DNA from: Mycobacterium sp. DL592
GTDB taxonomy: Bacteria; Actinomycetota; Actinomycetes; Mycobacteriales; Mycobacteriaceae
DNA length: 64,000 nucleotides
Assembly: GCF_011694515.1 (NCBI RefSeq)
Contig: NZ_CP050192.1
Location: 914,448-978,447, forward strand
Reading direction: 5' to 3'
Of the stretch, positions 35,441 through 43,268 are shown one piece after another (position 1 is the stretch's first letter; each line of letters begins with the position of its first letter). The position numbers were made by a program, and so were the translations under genes. The notes under the pieces were generated by a model, which worked only from the letters and a program-made list of their open reading frames with translations, was not told where the DNA came from and made no database searches.

Positions 35441-36148
35441 CTAGAGTCCGCCGCCCATTTCGATAGCGGCCACAGCCTTGGCCGCAGCTGTACCGAGCGC
35501 AATGGTTCCGTCAACAACTTCCTTGCGTGCGAACAACTCCCGGAGCCTCGTGTACCACGGCTTAAGCTCTTTGTCCGTGGATGCGTCGCCCGCGGTAGTG
35601 ATTGTGTCGCGCAGTAATGTTGTTGCGCGGGCGAGTTGAAAATCGCCTTGGATGTGATAGTCGTGCAAAACCCAACGGACATGGTTGATCAGGTTCAGTA
35701 GGTAGATGGAAAGGGACCGAGGAATTGTCGTCTCCTTCGACAACAGCTCGAGCAGCTCGGTGAGTCCGTCCTTCGCGCGTTGGACGTCCTCATCGGTGTA
35801 TTTCGGGACCAAACCATTTAGGAGCGGAGCAAGCGTCTTAAGGAACCGCAGTGACGTTTCGTCGAACTGTACGGCCTGCGACCACCCGCTTGGGTACGTC
35901 AACACCATGGCGGTCCAGTTCGGCAGTTCCCGGCGGAACTCTTCCACGTCCATACCTGTGGTCTGCTCCAAGGTATCGAGCAGCTCACGGATTTGAGCGA
36001 TGTAGCCCAGGGCGATTTCGTGCATGCGGAGCGCGTGGTCTCTGTTATTACCAAGGCCCCGAACTATCTTTGGAACGGTGTTCGTCGATATGTTCGGCGG
36101 GTTCCACTGGACCAGATTGTTGAGCAGCAGTTCGGCAGGGTTGGCCAC
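35441..36148 (-). CDS. Cargo protein C, hypothetical
   Basis: A 235-residue, largely helical protein (DHALRMHEIALGYIAQIREL, DGLTELLELLSKETTIPRSL), ending in a Gly/Ala-rich hydrophobic stretch (GTAAAKAVAAIEMGGGL). No family is recognised. It is the first gene inside attR and lies about 60 bp upstream of the A/B pair on the same strand. Confidence 0.55.
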   Translation of the reverse strand: MANPAELLLNNLVQWNPPNISTNTVPKIVRGLGNNRDHALRMHEIALGYIAQIRELLDTLEQTTGMDVEEFRRELPNWTAMVLTYPSGWSQAVQFDETSLRFLKTLAPLLNGLVPKYTDEDVQRAKDGLTELLELLSKETTIPRSLSIYLLNLINHVRWVLHDYHIQGDFQLARATTLLRDTITTAGDASTDKELKPWYTRLRELFARKEVVDGTIALGTAAAKAVAAIEMGGGL

Positions 36149-36216
36149 GTGAGCATTCTATGTGACGCGGGCGACAATCTACTGAGGTGTCCTGGCGCCT
36201 TCGTAGCAAACAACCG

Positions 36217-36238
36217 TCACCCCGGCGTTACCCCGGCG
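36217..36238 (+). repeat. Integrase arm-type site, right
   Basis: A 22-bp copy identical to 23388-23409, in the same orientation, 145 bp inside the attR core. See the left site for its interpretation. Confidence 0.6.
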
Positions 36239-36382
36239 GCCAGGGCGATTCCCAGCTAAATCCCCACGGTTCTAAGAGGATCCGAGGGAGTCCCGTACGG
36301 ACTGCAAAAGACCAGGCTGAACGAGGTTTTGGACACCGACAGAGTCAATTTCTGCTGGTAGCAGCAAAGCCCAATTCCGTTC

Positions 36383-36425
36383 TTAAAATCCGCACAGTGT
36401 CGGTTCGAGTCCGACTGGGGGCACC
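36383..36425 (+). repeat. attR core, 43-bp direct repeat
   Basis: Identical to 23278-23320. Here the sequence continues CAATG, so the host copy of the tRNA encodes ...GGGGGCACCA with a genomic CCA tail that the attL copy lacks. Confidence 0.92.
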
Positions 36426-36561
36426 AATGCTCCCGCGTCGGGAGGCCGATCCGGCAAGCCTCCGAACAGCGACAACACCTGCTCTGTTCTGTCGCCCCGC
36501 GGTCTCTCCTTCAACTATCTGCCAGCCGGCTCCCAGCTCTCAACGGGGAGGCCCGGTCACA

Positions 36562-38256
36562 ATGAGGCATGGCGGGCGGGTCCGGGTCGCGAGCAGACCC
36601 GTGAAAGCGGACGAAGCAAACGGCACAGTGCACCGTCGTACTGACCGACGGGGCAACCGCCGCGCCCGTGTGCCCTTCGCTTGGCTGGGCACCGGCGCCC
36701 TCGCCCTGGGGCTGGGCGCCGCGATGGCCAGCGGCACCGGAGTCGCCCACGCAGACAACACGGCATCGACGGGCCACACCGGCAAGCCCGCATCGTCGAC
36801 TGGAAGCGACTCAGCCAAGCGGTCGGGCAAGGCGACGAAAGTGGCCGAAGCCGTCGTCGCCGTCGGCGGACCAGCCGAACCTTCCGCGCGCCCGGCCGCC
36901 AGCACCGGCGGCAACCGCGGCCCCGGCTCGGTACCCATCACCACCGAGGCGGCCAGCCCCACGACACCGAGGCCCACGACCGCGACCGCCGGGTTCGGCC
37001 CCAGCTCCGCTGAGCTCATCCGGCCAACCCGGCCGGCGACACCCACCGTCACCGTGAACCCATTGCTCGGTGTGGTCACCGGAGTGCTGTCGGCGTTCGG
37101 GTTGAACGGTCCCGCCGAGCCCGCTAATCCTCTGGGCGCGGTGGCATGGATCGTGCTGCGCGCCGTCGAGACCAGCGCCGGCCTGACCCCGGTGGCCGGA
37201 ACCCCGACCATCGGCACACCCAATTCCGCAACCGGAACAGTCACCGGCACAACGGGATTCACCGAACCGGCGGGACAACCGCTCAACTACAGCGTTACCA
37301 CCGATCCCGCACTCGGATCGGTCACCCTCACCCCGGCCGGGGGCTTCACCTACACCCCGACCGTCGCAATCCGCCTGGCCACCACCGACACTTTCACCGT
37401 GACCGCCTCCGACGGGCTGGCCGCCACCTCCGAATCCGTCACCGTCCCAGTCCCCGGGCAGGCCAGCTCTGCTGTCATCAGCCCATCAGGTCTGGTCATC
37501 CACCTCATCTGGGATTCCAGCGTCGCCAAGGCGCCGGCATCATTCAAGGCCGCCGTCGAGCAGGCCGCCCAGATGCTCGAGTCGACGGTCACGAACAACG
37601 TCACGCTGAATATCGCTGTGGGGTATGGGGAAATCGGTGGCTCCTCCATCGGCTCGGGCTCGGCCGAGGGAGCGACACTTGGTGATCAACAGGAGAGCTA
37701 CGCAGTGCTCAGAAGCCAGCTCACCGCCTGCGATACCACCGCCATCGGGCGGTCGGTGGTCGCCTACCTGCCCGCGACCAACCCGTTCGGTTCGCTCAGC
37801 TATGACGTGTCGGGCGCCCAGCTCCAGGTCTTCGGCGTCGACCCGGCCAACAGCCCACAGCTCGACGGCGAAGTCGGCTTCTCGACCGACTGGCCCACCG
37901 CCGAGCTGCTTGCCGCGGCGCTGCACGAACTGACCCACGCCATGGGCCGCAACTCCGGCTGGGGATCAGCCGTCAACGGTTATGACGTCACCCCACTGGA
38001 TCTCACCCGGTATTCGGCACTCGGGCTGCTGGTGTGCGACGGTTCCTTGGCGCCCTCGACCCGCCCCCAGTATTTCTCGGTGGACGGCGGCGCCACCGCG
38101 CTGGCCGATTACAGCAACACCTCGGACTACGGCGACTGGGCGACCAACAGTCTTACGTTCACCGACCCGTACGACGCCTACTCGAACCCGGGCTCCAACT
38201 CGTTGACCGCCGCCGACGTCGCCGTGCTCGACGCGATCGGCTACACCACCATCTGA
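36562..38256 (+). CDS. Secreted metalloprotease with Ig-like repeat
   Basis: A 564-residue protein starting MRHGGRVRVASRPVKADEAN. A long Arg-rich n-region precedes a hydrophobic signal (FAWLGTGALALGLGAAMA) and a Ser/Thr/Pro-rich linker of ~130 residues. An Ig/cadherin-like domain follows (about 205-310), then a zinc-protease domain with HELTHAMGRN (HExxH at about residue 455). This matches an NF038122-type mycobacterial secreted metalloprotease. It lies just outside attR and reads away from the element. Confidence 0.8.
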   Translation: MRHGGRVRVASRPVKADEANGTVHRRTDRRGNRRARVPFAWLGTGALALGLGAAMASGTGVAHADNTASTGHTGKPASSTGSDSAKRSGKATKVAEAVVAVGGPAEPSARPAASTGGNRGPGSVPITTEAASPTTPRPTTATAGFGPSSAELIRPTRPATPTVTVNPLLGVVTGVLSAFGLNGPAEPANPLGAVAWIVLRAVETSAGLTPVAGTPTIGTPNSATGTVTGTTGFTEPAGQPLNYSVTTDPALGSVTLTPAGGFTYTPTVAIRLATTDTFTVTASDGLAATSESVTVPVPGQASSAVISPSGLVIHLIWDSSVAKAPASFKAAVEQAAQMLESTVTNNVTLNIAVGYGEIGGSSIGSGSAEGATLGDQQESYAVLRSQLTACDTTAIGRSVVAYLPATNPFGSLSYDVSGAQLQVFGVDPANSPQLDGEVGFSTDWPTAELLAAALHELTHAMGRNSGWGSAVNGYDVTPLDLTRYSALGLLVCDGSLAPSTRPQYFSVDGGATALADYSNTSDYGDWATNSLTFTDPYDAYSNPGSNSLTAADVAVLDAIGYTTI

Positions 38257-38259
38257 CGT

Positions 38260-38805
38260 TCAGGCCGCGGGGTAGCCCAGACTCCAGCCCCGGTAGGTCC
38301 AGCCGTAGCCCACATGGGGACTCGGCAGGATCTGGATGTTGTGCCCGTCGCCGTACCCGCGCTTGAGTCCCTGGACACCGCCGGAGATGTACGTCCCATC
38401 GCCACGGGCAATGTCGATGTGGGCGCCGAAGGGGCTCTTGCTGAAGACGAGCGCGCCCCGCGGGGCATTCATGTCGGTGTGTAGCCGCCCCTGCTGAAGA
38501 AGGGTTTGGTACATGGTTTCGGCGGCGCCGTCCCACCCGTACTGTGCCTGCGACACGTTATAGGCGTAGGCCACGAATGCCTCGCATCCGTAGGGGCCGA
38601 ACATGTCTGACCCGAGCGCACGTTCGGCCCTGGCGATGGCGTCGTCGGCTCCAGGGACTGCCCAAGCCGACGCTCCGGGGAGCGCCTGGGCCGAGCCTGT
38701 GGACCCGAACAGCAGTCCTGCAGCAAGCAGGCTGGCAGACAGTGACGAACAGATGCGGGCGTTCAACTCGTGGCTCCGTTCCGACGTGCATGTGGCCTTG
38801 TGCAT
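38260..38805 (-). CDS. Secreted NlpC/P60-like cell-wall protein
   Basis: A ~181-residue protein from ATG 38805. After a signal peptide (SASLLAAGLLFGSTGSAQAL) the mature domain has a Cys-containing helix start (FGPYGCEAFVAYAYN), GALVFSKSPFGAHIDIARGD with the expected His, and VGYGWTYRGWSLGY at the end. This order (Cys, then His) fits the NlpC/P60 or CHAP peptidase fold, although homologues may be non-catalytic. It is convergent with the metalloprotease. Confidence 0.65.
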   Translation of the reverse strand: MHKATCTSERSHELNARICSSLSASLLAAGLLFGSTGSAQALPGASAWAVPGADDAIARAERALGSDMFGPYGCEAFVAYAYNVSQAQYGWDGAAETMYQTLLQQGRLHTDMNAPRGALVFSKSPFGAHIDIARGDGTYISGGVQGLKRGYGDGHNIQILPSPHVGYGWTYRGWSLGYPAA

Positions 38806-38986
38806 GACGCCGCGACTCGACTCGGCGAGGGCGCGTTCACCAGGCTCGTTCAACAAAAATTAGTGTCGCGTTCAAGTGTTGCTCACTTACCCGCCGCGCG
38901 AAAGTTGAAACCGCTGGTTCTGCGGGTGAGGTCGGGCACTGAGACAAAGCCCCGTCCCCAGCGCCGGGCGTGCCTACCATCAGCCG

Positions 38987-39889
38987 ATGCGCGGATCCAA
39001 GATCTTGATCACCGGTGTCACCGGCCAGGTGGCCGTCCCGGTCGCCCTGGCCTTCGCGGCCGACAACGAGGTGTGGGGCGCCGCCCGCTTCACCGACCCC
39101 GCCGTGCGTGAGCGCCTCGAGAAGGCCGGCGTCCGCTGTCACACCGTCAACATGGCTGCCGGCGACTTCACCGGGCTCCCGTCCGACTTCGACTACGTCA
39201 TCAACCTGGCGGTAGCCAAGAGCGGCCGCTGGGACAAGGACCTGGCGGTCAACGCCGAATCGGCAGGCCTGCTCATGGCGCACTGTCGCGGCGTCAAGGC
39301 CTTCCTGCACTGTTCCTCCGGGGCGGTCTACGACCCGCCCGACGACCAGCCCCGCACCGAACGCACCGTCCACGGCGACAACCACAAGCCGCTGTTGCCT
39401 ACCTACTCGATCTCCAAGATCGCCGGGGAGGTCGTTGTCGCGACCATCGCACGCACCCTCAACGTCCCGGCCACCATCGCGCGCCTCAACGTCCCCTACG
39501 GCGACAACGGCGGCTGGCCGCTGTTCCAGTTCGAGATGCTGCTCGCCGGCATCCCCATCCCCGTCCCGCCCGGCGGACCTGCCGTCTACAACCTGATCCA
39601 CGAAGACGACATCATCGCCATGATCCCGAAACTGCTTGAGGTGGCCTCGGTTCCGGTCACCACCGTCAACTGGGGCGGCGACCAGTTCGTCAGCATCCAG
39701 GAGTGGTGCGCCTACCTCGGCTCACTCGTCGGGAAGACACCGGTCTTCGAAGAGACCGATCAGGCCCTGCGCGGTAATCCGTTGGACGTCACCAAGATGC
39801 ACGAACTCATCGGATCCACCCACGTCGACTGGCGCGACGGCATGCGCCGCATGGTCGCGACCTTCCACCCGGAGTTGGTCAGCCCCTAG
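38987..39889 (+). CDS. NAD(P)-dependent epimerase/dehydratase
   Basis: A 300-residue extended short-chain dehydrogenase. The nucleotide loop is ILITGVTGQVAVPVA, and the catalytic pair appears in TYSISKIAGEV (YxxxK) with LHCSSGAVYD upstream. Substrate cannot be told; mycobacterial homologues are annotated as NAD-dependent epimerase/dehydratases. It is convergent with the MFS gene. Confidence 0.85.
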   Translation: MRGSKILITGVTGQVAVPVALAFAADNEVWGAARFTDPAVRERLEKAGVRCHTVNMAAGDFTGLPSDFDYVINLAVAKSGRWDKDLAVNAESAGLLMAHCRGVKAFLHCSSGAVYDPPDDQPRTERTVHGDNHKPLLPTYSISKIAGEVVVATIARTLNVPATIARLNVPYGDNGGWPLFQFEMLLAGIPIPVPPGGPAVYNLIHEDDIIAMIPKLLEVASVPVTTVNWGGDQFVSIQEWCAYLGSLVGKTPVFEETDQALRGNPLDVTKMHELIGSTHVDWRDGMRRMVATFHPELVSP

Positions 39890-39900
39890 CCGATCGGCGC

Positions 39901-41415
39901 TCACGGCGAGCGCGGCAGCTGAGCACCCTCGGCGCGCACCGAGCCTCGACGCCGGGCCGCTTCGCCTGCCGCAAGCGGCGTCGCGATGTCTTCCAGGGAC
40001 CTGCCCTCGGCGTCGACGGCGAGGAACCACGCGACCAGCCCGCCTCCGATCATCACCGCCGCGCCCAGCAGATAGCCCAGGAACAGTTGGAATGGCTGGG
40101 AGCCGTCTCCGATCAGCGCACCGTAGATCACCGGGCCCAGGGCGCCGAAGCACTGGGCGATCGCGAAGAAGACGGCGATCGCCTTGGCGCGAACCTCGAG
40201 CGGGAAGATCTCGCTTACCGTGAGGTAGGCCGAGCTGGCACCGGCCGAGGCGAAGTAGAAGATGACACACCACGCGATGGTCTGAGTCAGGGCGTTGAGC
40301 AGCCCGGCGTTGAACAGCACGGCACTGACGGCCAGCAGCACGCCAGAGAGCCCGTAGGTGCCCGCGATCATCTTCCGGCGGCCGATGGTGTCGAAGAAGT
40401 GCCCGATTGTCAACGGGCCCAGCAGGTTACCGACGGCGAACGCGATCAGGTACAGCGGCGTCGTCTCCGATGCCACGCCGTAGAACTTGCCCAGCACCAG
40501 GGTGTAGGTGAAGAAGATCGCGTTGTAGAGGAACGACTGGCTGATCATCAGCGAAGCACCCAGGGTTGAGCGACTCGGGTACTCGCGGAACAGCACTCGC
40601 GTCAGTGCCAGATACCCGATCTTCTCGGTCGGCCGCAGCTCGATGGCCTTGCTCTTGTCGACTTCGGGCAACGTCACACCGGTGGCCTTGACCTCGCGTT
40701 CGATGTAGTCGATCGACTCTTCGGCGGCGGACTCCCGGCCGTTCATCACCTGCCAGCGCGGGCTTTCCGGGAGGTGTCGCCGCACCACCAGGATCACCAG
40801 GCCGAGCACCGGGCCGATCAGGAAAGCCAGCCGCCAGCCCACGCTGAGATCCATCGACTTGAGGAACACGAACGTCCCCAGCGTGCCGAGTACCGCACCG
40901 GCCCAATAGGTTCCGTTTACTGCGATGTCCACCCGGCCGCGATAGCGGGCCGGAATCAGTTCGTCGATCGCCGAGTTGATGGCCGCGTACTCGCCGCCGA
41001 TGCCCATCCCGGCGATGAACCGGGTGACATAGAGGAACGCCACCCAGCCCGCGCCGTTGCCCAGTGTCATTGCGGTCAGGCCACTGCCGACCAGGTAGAC
41101 CCCGAGGGTCACCATGAACAGGTTGCGCCGACCGAGCTTATCGGACAGCCGCCCGAAGAACAGTGCCCCGACCACCTCGCCGGCCAGATACACGGTCGCC
41201 AGAAATCCCACCGCCGCCGAGGACAGGCCGAGCGTTTCGGGCTGGCTCAACGTATCCGCGACGGCGCTGGCGATCGTGATCTCGAGGCCGTCGAGAATCC
41301 AGGCCACGCCCAGCGCCACGACCATTCGCGTGTGGAACGACGACCACGGCAGCCGGTCGATCCGCGCCGGAATCAGGCTCCGGATCGCCCCGTCACTCTC
41401 GGTAGGTGCTGCCAT
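39901..41415 (-). CDS. MFS transporter (metabolite:H+ symporter type)
   Basis: A 504-residue transporter with about 12 helices, starting at ATG 41415 with AAGGAGG five bases upstream. ILDGLEITIASAVADTLSQP in the first helix, GRLSDKLGRRN in loop 2-3 and GRRKMIAGTYGLSG in loop 8-9 are MFS signatures; the form resembles sugar- or aromatic-acid porters. No substrate can be assigned. Confidence 0.85.
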   Translation of the reverse strand: MAAPTESDGAIRSLIPARIDRLPWSSFHTRMVVALGVAWILDGLEITIASAVADTLSQPETLGLSSAAVGFLATVYLAGEVVGALFFGRLSDKLGRRNLFMVTLGVYLVGSGLTAMTLGNGAGWVAFLYVTRFIAGMGIGGEYAAINSAIDELIPARYRGRVDIAVNGTYWAGAVLGTLGTFVFLKSMDLSVGWRLAFLIGPVLGLVILVVRRHLPESPRWQVMNGRESAAEESIDYIEREVKATGVTLPEVDKSKAIELRPTEKIGYLALTRVLFREYPSRSTLGASLMISQSFLYNAIFFTYTLVLGKFYGVASETTPLYLIAFAVGNLLGPLTIGHFFDTIGRRKMIAGTYGLSGVLLAVSAVLFNAGLLNALTQTIAWCVIFYFASAGASSAYLTVSEIFPLEVRAKAIAVFFAIAQCFGALGPVIYGALIGDGSQPFQLFLGYLLGAAVMIGGGLVAWFLAVDAEGRSLEDIATPLAAGEAARRRGSVRAEGAQLPRSP

Positions 41416-41610
41416 GATCGCCTCCTTGCGAAACGGCGTACTACCGACCGGGACTTCCCACCAATCCGTCGCGTGAAACCAAAGAATTGACGGACGAAAA
41501 CGTATGCTGACCGGCACCGGCGGATGCGGGGCTTTCGGCCCTAGTGTCACGCCGTCAGTGTGACGATCGTGAGGACGGCTGCGCGTCATTGGAACGAGGA
41601 GAGGTTGCCC

Positions 41611-41862
41611 ATGCTGTTCGCATTTCCAGCGATAGGCGCCCCGGGCAGCATGCTGGTACCGATCCTGCTGTTGGTGGTCATCGTATTGGCCACCGCGGCA
41701 TGGGTTTACAGAGATGCCAAGGCATCCGCCGGCCGCGGCCGCCCAGTCGTCTCCTCGGTGGGCTCGGTACAGCTCAGTACGCCGATAGCGTGGTTCCTCG
41801 CCTGCGTGCTGCTATGGGAGTTCTGCTTTCCCCTCTACATCGACAGCCGCAGCGTGTTTTGA
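41611..41862 (+). CDS. Small two-helix membrane protein
   Basis: An 83-residue protein with two hydrophobic helices (SMLVPILLLVVIVLATAAW and TPIAWFLACVLLWEFCF). The start is ATG 41611 after GAGGAGAGG. No family is recognised. It lies 2 bp before the cupin gene. Confidence 0.6.
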   Translation: MLFAFPAIGAPGSMLVPILLLVVIVLATAAWVYRDAKASAGRGRPVVSSVGSVQLSTPIAWFLACVLLWEFCFPLYIDSRSVF

Positions 41863-41864
41863 GA

Positions 41865-42350
41865 GTGGACCGCAAGCGGCTGCAGTTGACCATCACCGCA
41901 GTCTTGCCATGCCTCGCCGTGCCGGCAGTGGTGTGGCCGGGAACTGCTGCGGCCGAACCCGTGACCACCATCAACGGCAGCCCGCCGCCCGGGATCCTGC
42001 AGTCACTTGACGACGTCGAGACGATGATCGACACCGTCACGGCGGACGGCAACCGGCTCCTGGTCATGCAGGGAACCCGTCGGGCCGGAACCCGCTCTGC
42101 CATCCACGTCCACGACTACGGCGGATACACCTGCGTCCTGACCGGCGTCATCACCGATTACGTCGAAGGGCAGCCGCCCGGGACATACTCTGCGGGCACC
42201 TGCTACTACATGCCCCCGGATGTCCCGATGGCCGCGGTGAACCTCGGCACCGAGGACGCCCGCCTGATCGACAACTTCACCCTGCCGCCCGGCGGGATGC
42301 CGATGACCGTCCTCGAGCCGAACCCGGCAGCCGCGATGACGATGCCCTGA
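41865..42350 (+). CDS. Secreted cupin-like protein
   Basis: A 161-residue protein starting at GTG 41865. A signal peptide (LTITAVLPCLAVPAVVWPGT, then AAAEP) precedes a single cupin barrel with IHVHDYGGYTCVLTGVITDY (first motif, metal-binding histidines) and TCYYMPPDVPMAAVN. Role unknown; export to the envelope is inferred from the signal. Confidence 0.7.
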   Translation: MDRKRLQLTITAVLPCLAVPAVVWPGTAAAEPVTTINGSPPPGILQSLDDVETMIDTVTADGNRLLVMQGTRRAGTRSAIHVHDYGGYTCVLTGVITDYVEGQPPGTYSAGTCYYMPPDVPMAAVNLGTEDARLIDNFTLPPGGMPMTVLEPNPAAAMTMP

Positions 42351-42431
42351 AACCAGGGCAGCGGCGCAGGCTGTGCGACAAATTCGGTGCGTTGGCGCTC
42401 CGGAGACGGCCGCTGACCTTATGGTTTAGCC

Positions 42432-43262
42432 GTGCCTGAGTTGGATCGCCGAAACATGTTGCTGATGTCGGGGCTGGGCCTGTTGGCCGCGGCCGTCCCG
42501 CTCCCGAGCGCGCAGGCGATGCCATCGCCGCTTCCCACAGCCCCGGCGGGTGGCTACCTGTTCGCCGACGAATTCGACGGTCCCGCGGGATCGGCCCCCA
42601 ATCCGGGGAACTGGACGGTGCAGAACTGGCAGGACGACGTCTGGCCACCTGTCGCCAGCCAGTACCGCGACGACCGGCAGAACGTCTTCGTCGACGGCAA
42701 CTCGAACCTCGTGATCCGCGCGACGCAAGACAACGACACCTACTACAGCGGCAAGGTGCGGGGGAATTGGCGAGTCCCCATGGGCCACACCTGGGAAGCC
42801 CGGGTCAAACTCGACTGCATCAACTCGGGAGCCTGGCCGGCGTACTGGGCAGTCAACGAAGACCCGCTGCCCGACGGCGAGGTCGACATCATGGAGTACT
42901 ACGGCAACATGAGCTGGCCCCCGGGAACCACGGTGCACGCCGCATCGAACGGCAAGACGTGGGAGAGCAAGTCGATCGCCGGCTTGATCGACGGTGGCTG
43001 GCACACCTGGCGGATGCGCTGGGATGCCGACGGATTCAAGTTCTGGCGGGACTACGTCGACGGCGCGGCTCCGTACTTCTCGGTGCCGCCCAAGCCGATC
43101 CCGGTGCACGGCAACCCGACTGACCTTCGCTGGCCGTTCAACAATCCCGGCTATTGGCTGGCGCCGATGTTCAACCTCGCCATCGGCGGCCCCGGTGGCG
43201 GTGACCCCGCCCTGACCAAGTTCCCGATCTCGATGCTCGTCGACTGGATCCGCATCTGGTGA
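42432..43262 (+). CDS. Secreted GH16-family glycoside hydrolase
   Basis: A 276-residue protein starting at GTG 42432. A twin-arginine-like signal (DRRNMLLMSGLGLLAAAVPL) precedes a GH16 domain (EFDGPAGSAPNPGNW at the start). The active-site motif EVDIMEYYG (about 154-162) is intact, with both catalytic glutamates. GH16 enzymes cut beta-1,3(4)-glucans and related polymers. Confidence 0.87.
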   Translation: MPELDRRNMLLMSGLGLLAAAVPLPSAQAMPSPLPTAPAGGYLFADEFDGPAGSAPNPGNWTVQNWQDDVWPPVASQYRDDRQNVFVDGNSNLVIRATQDNDTYYSGKVRGNWRVPMGHTWEARVKLDCINSGAWPAYWAVNEDPLPDGEVDIMEYYGNMSWPPGTTVHAASNGKTWESKSIAGLIDGGWHTWRMRWDADGFKFWRDYVDGAAPYFSVPPKPIPVHGNPTDLRWPFNNPGYWLAPMFNLAIGGPGGGDPALTKFPISMLVDWIRIW

Positions 43263-43268
43263 CCGACG

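Larger units (their letters stand above)
23278..36425 (+). mobile_element. 13.1-kb integrated satellite-like element in a tRNA gene
   Basis: The element is bounded by 43-bp direct repeats of the tRNA 3' half. A leftward group (methyltransferase, small genes, capsid-like protein) diverges from a rightward replication and recombination group (Xis/AlpA-like, primase-polymerase, helicase, zinc-motif protein, serine recombinase, tyrosine integrase). Cargo lies near both ends. I find no terminase, portal, protease, tail, holin or lysin gene, so it is not a complete prophage. The scale and gene set recall M. tuberculosis phiRv1/phiRv2 and capsid-encoding phage satellites. Confidence 0.88.
36149..36561. 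other. attR region between the cargo genes and host metalloprotease
   Basis: No gene is visible. It contains the right arm-type repeat, the attR core and, after 36425, about 135 bp of host DNA leading to the metalloprotease start. The truncated tRNA half here lacks its acceptor and D arms, so it is not a functional tRNA. Confidence 0.6.

Noticed and set aside
36383..36425. A second tRNA at attR
   Set aside because: Only the 3' half is present; acceptor 5' strand and D arm are missing, so it is an att remnant.
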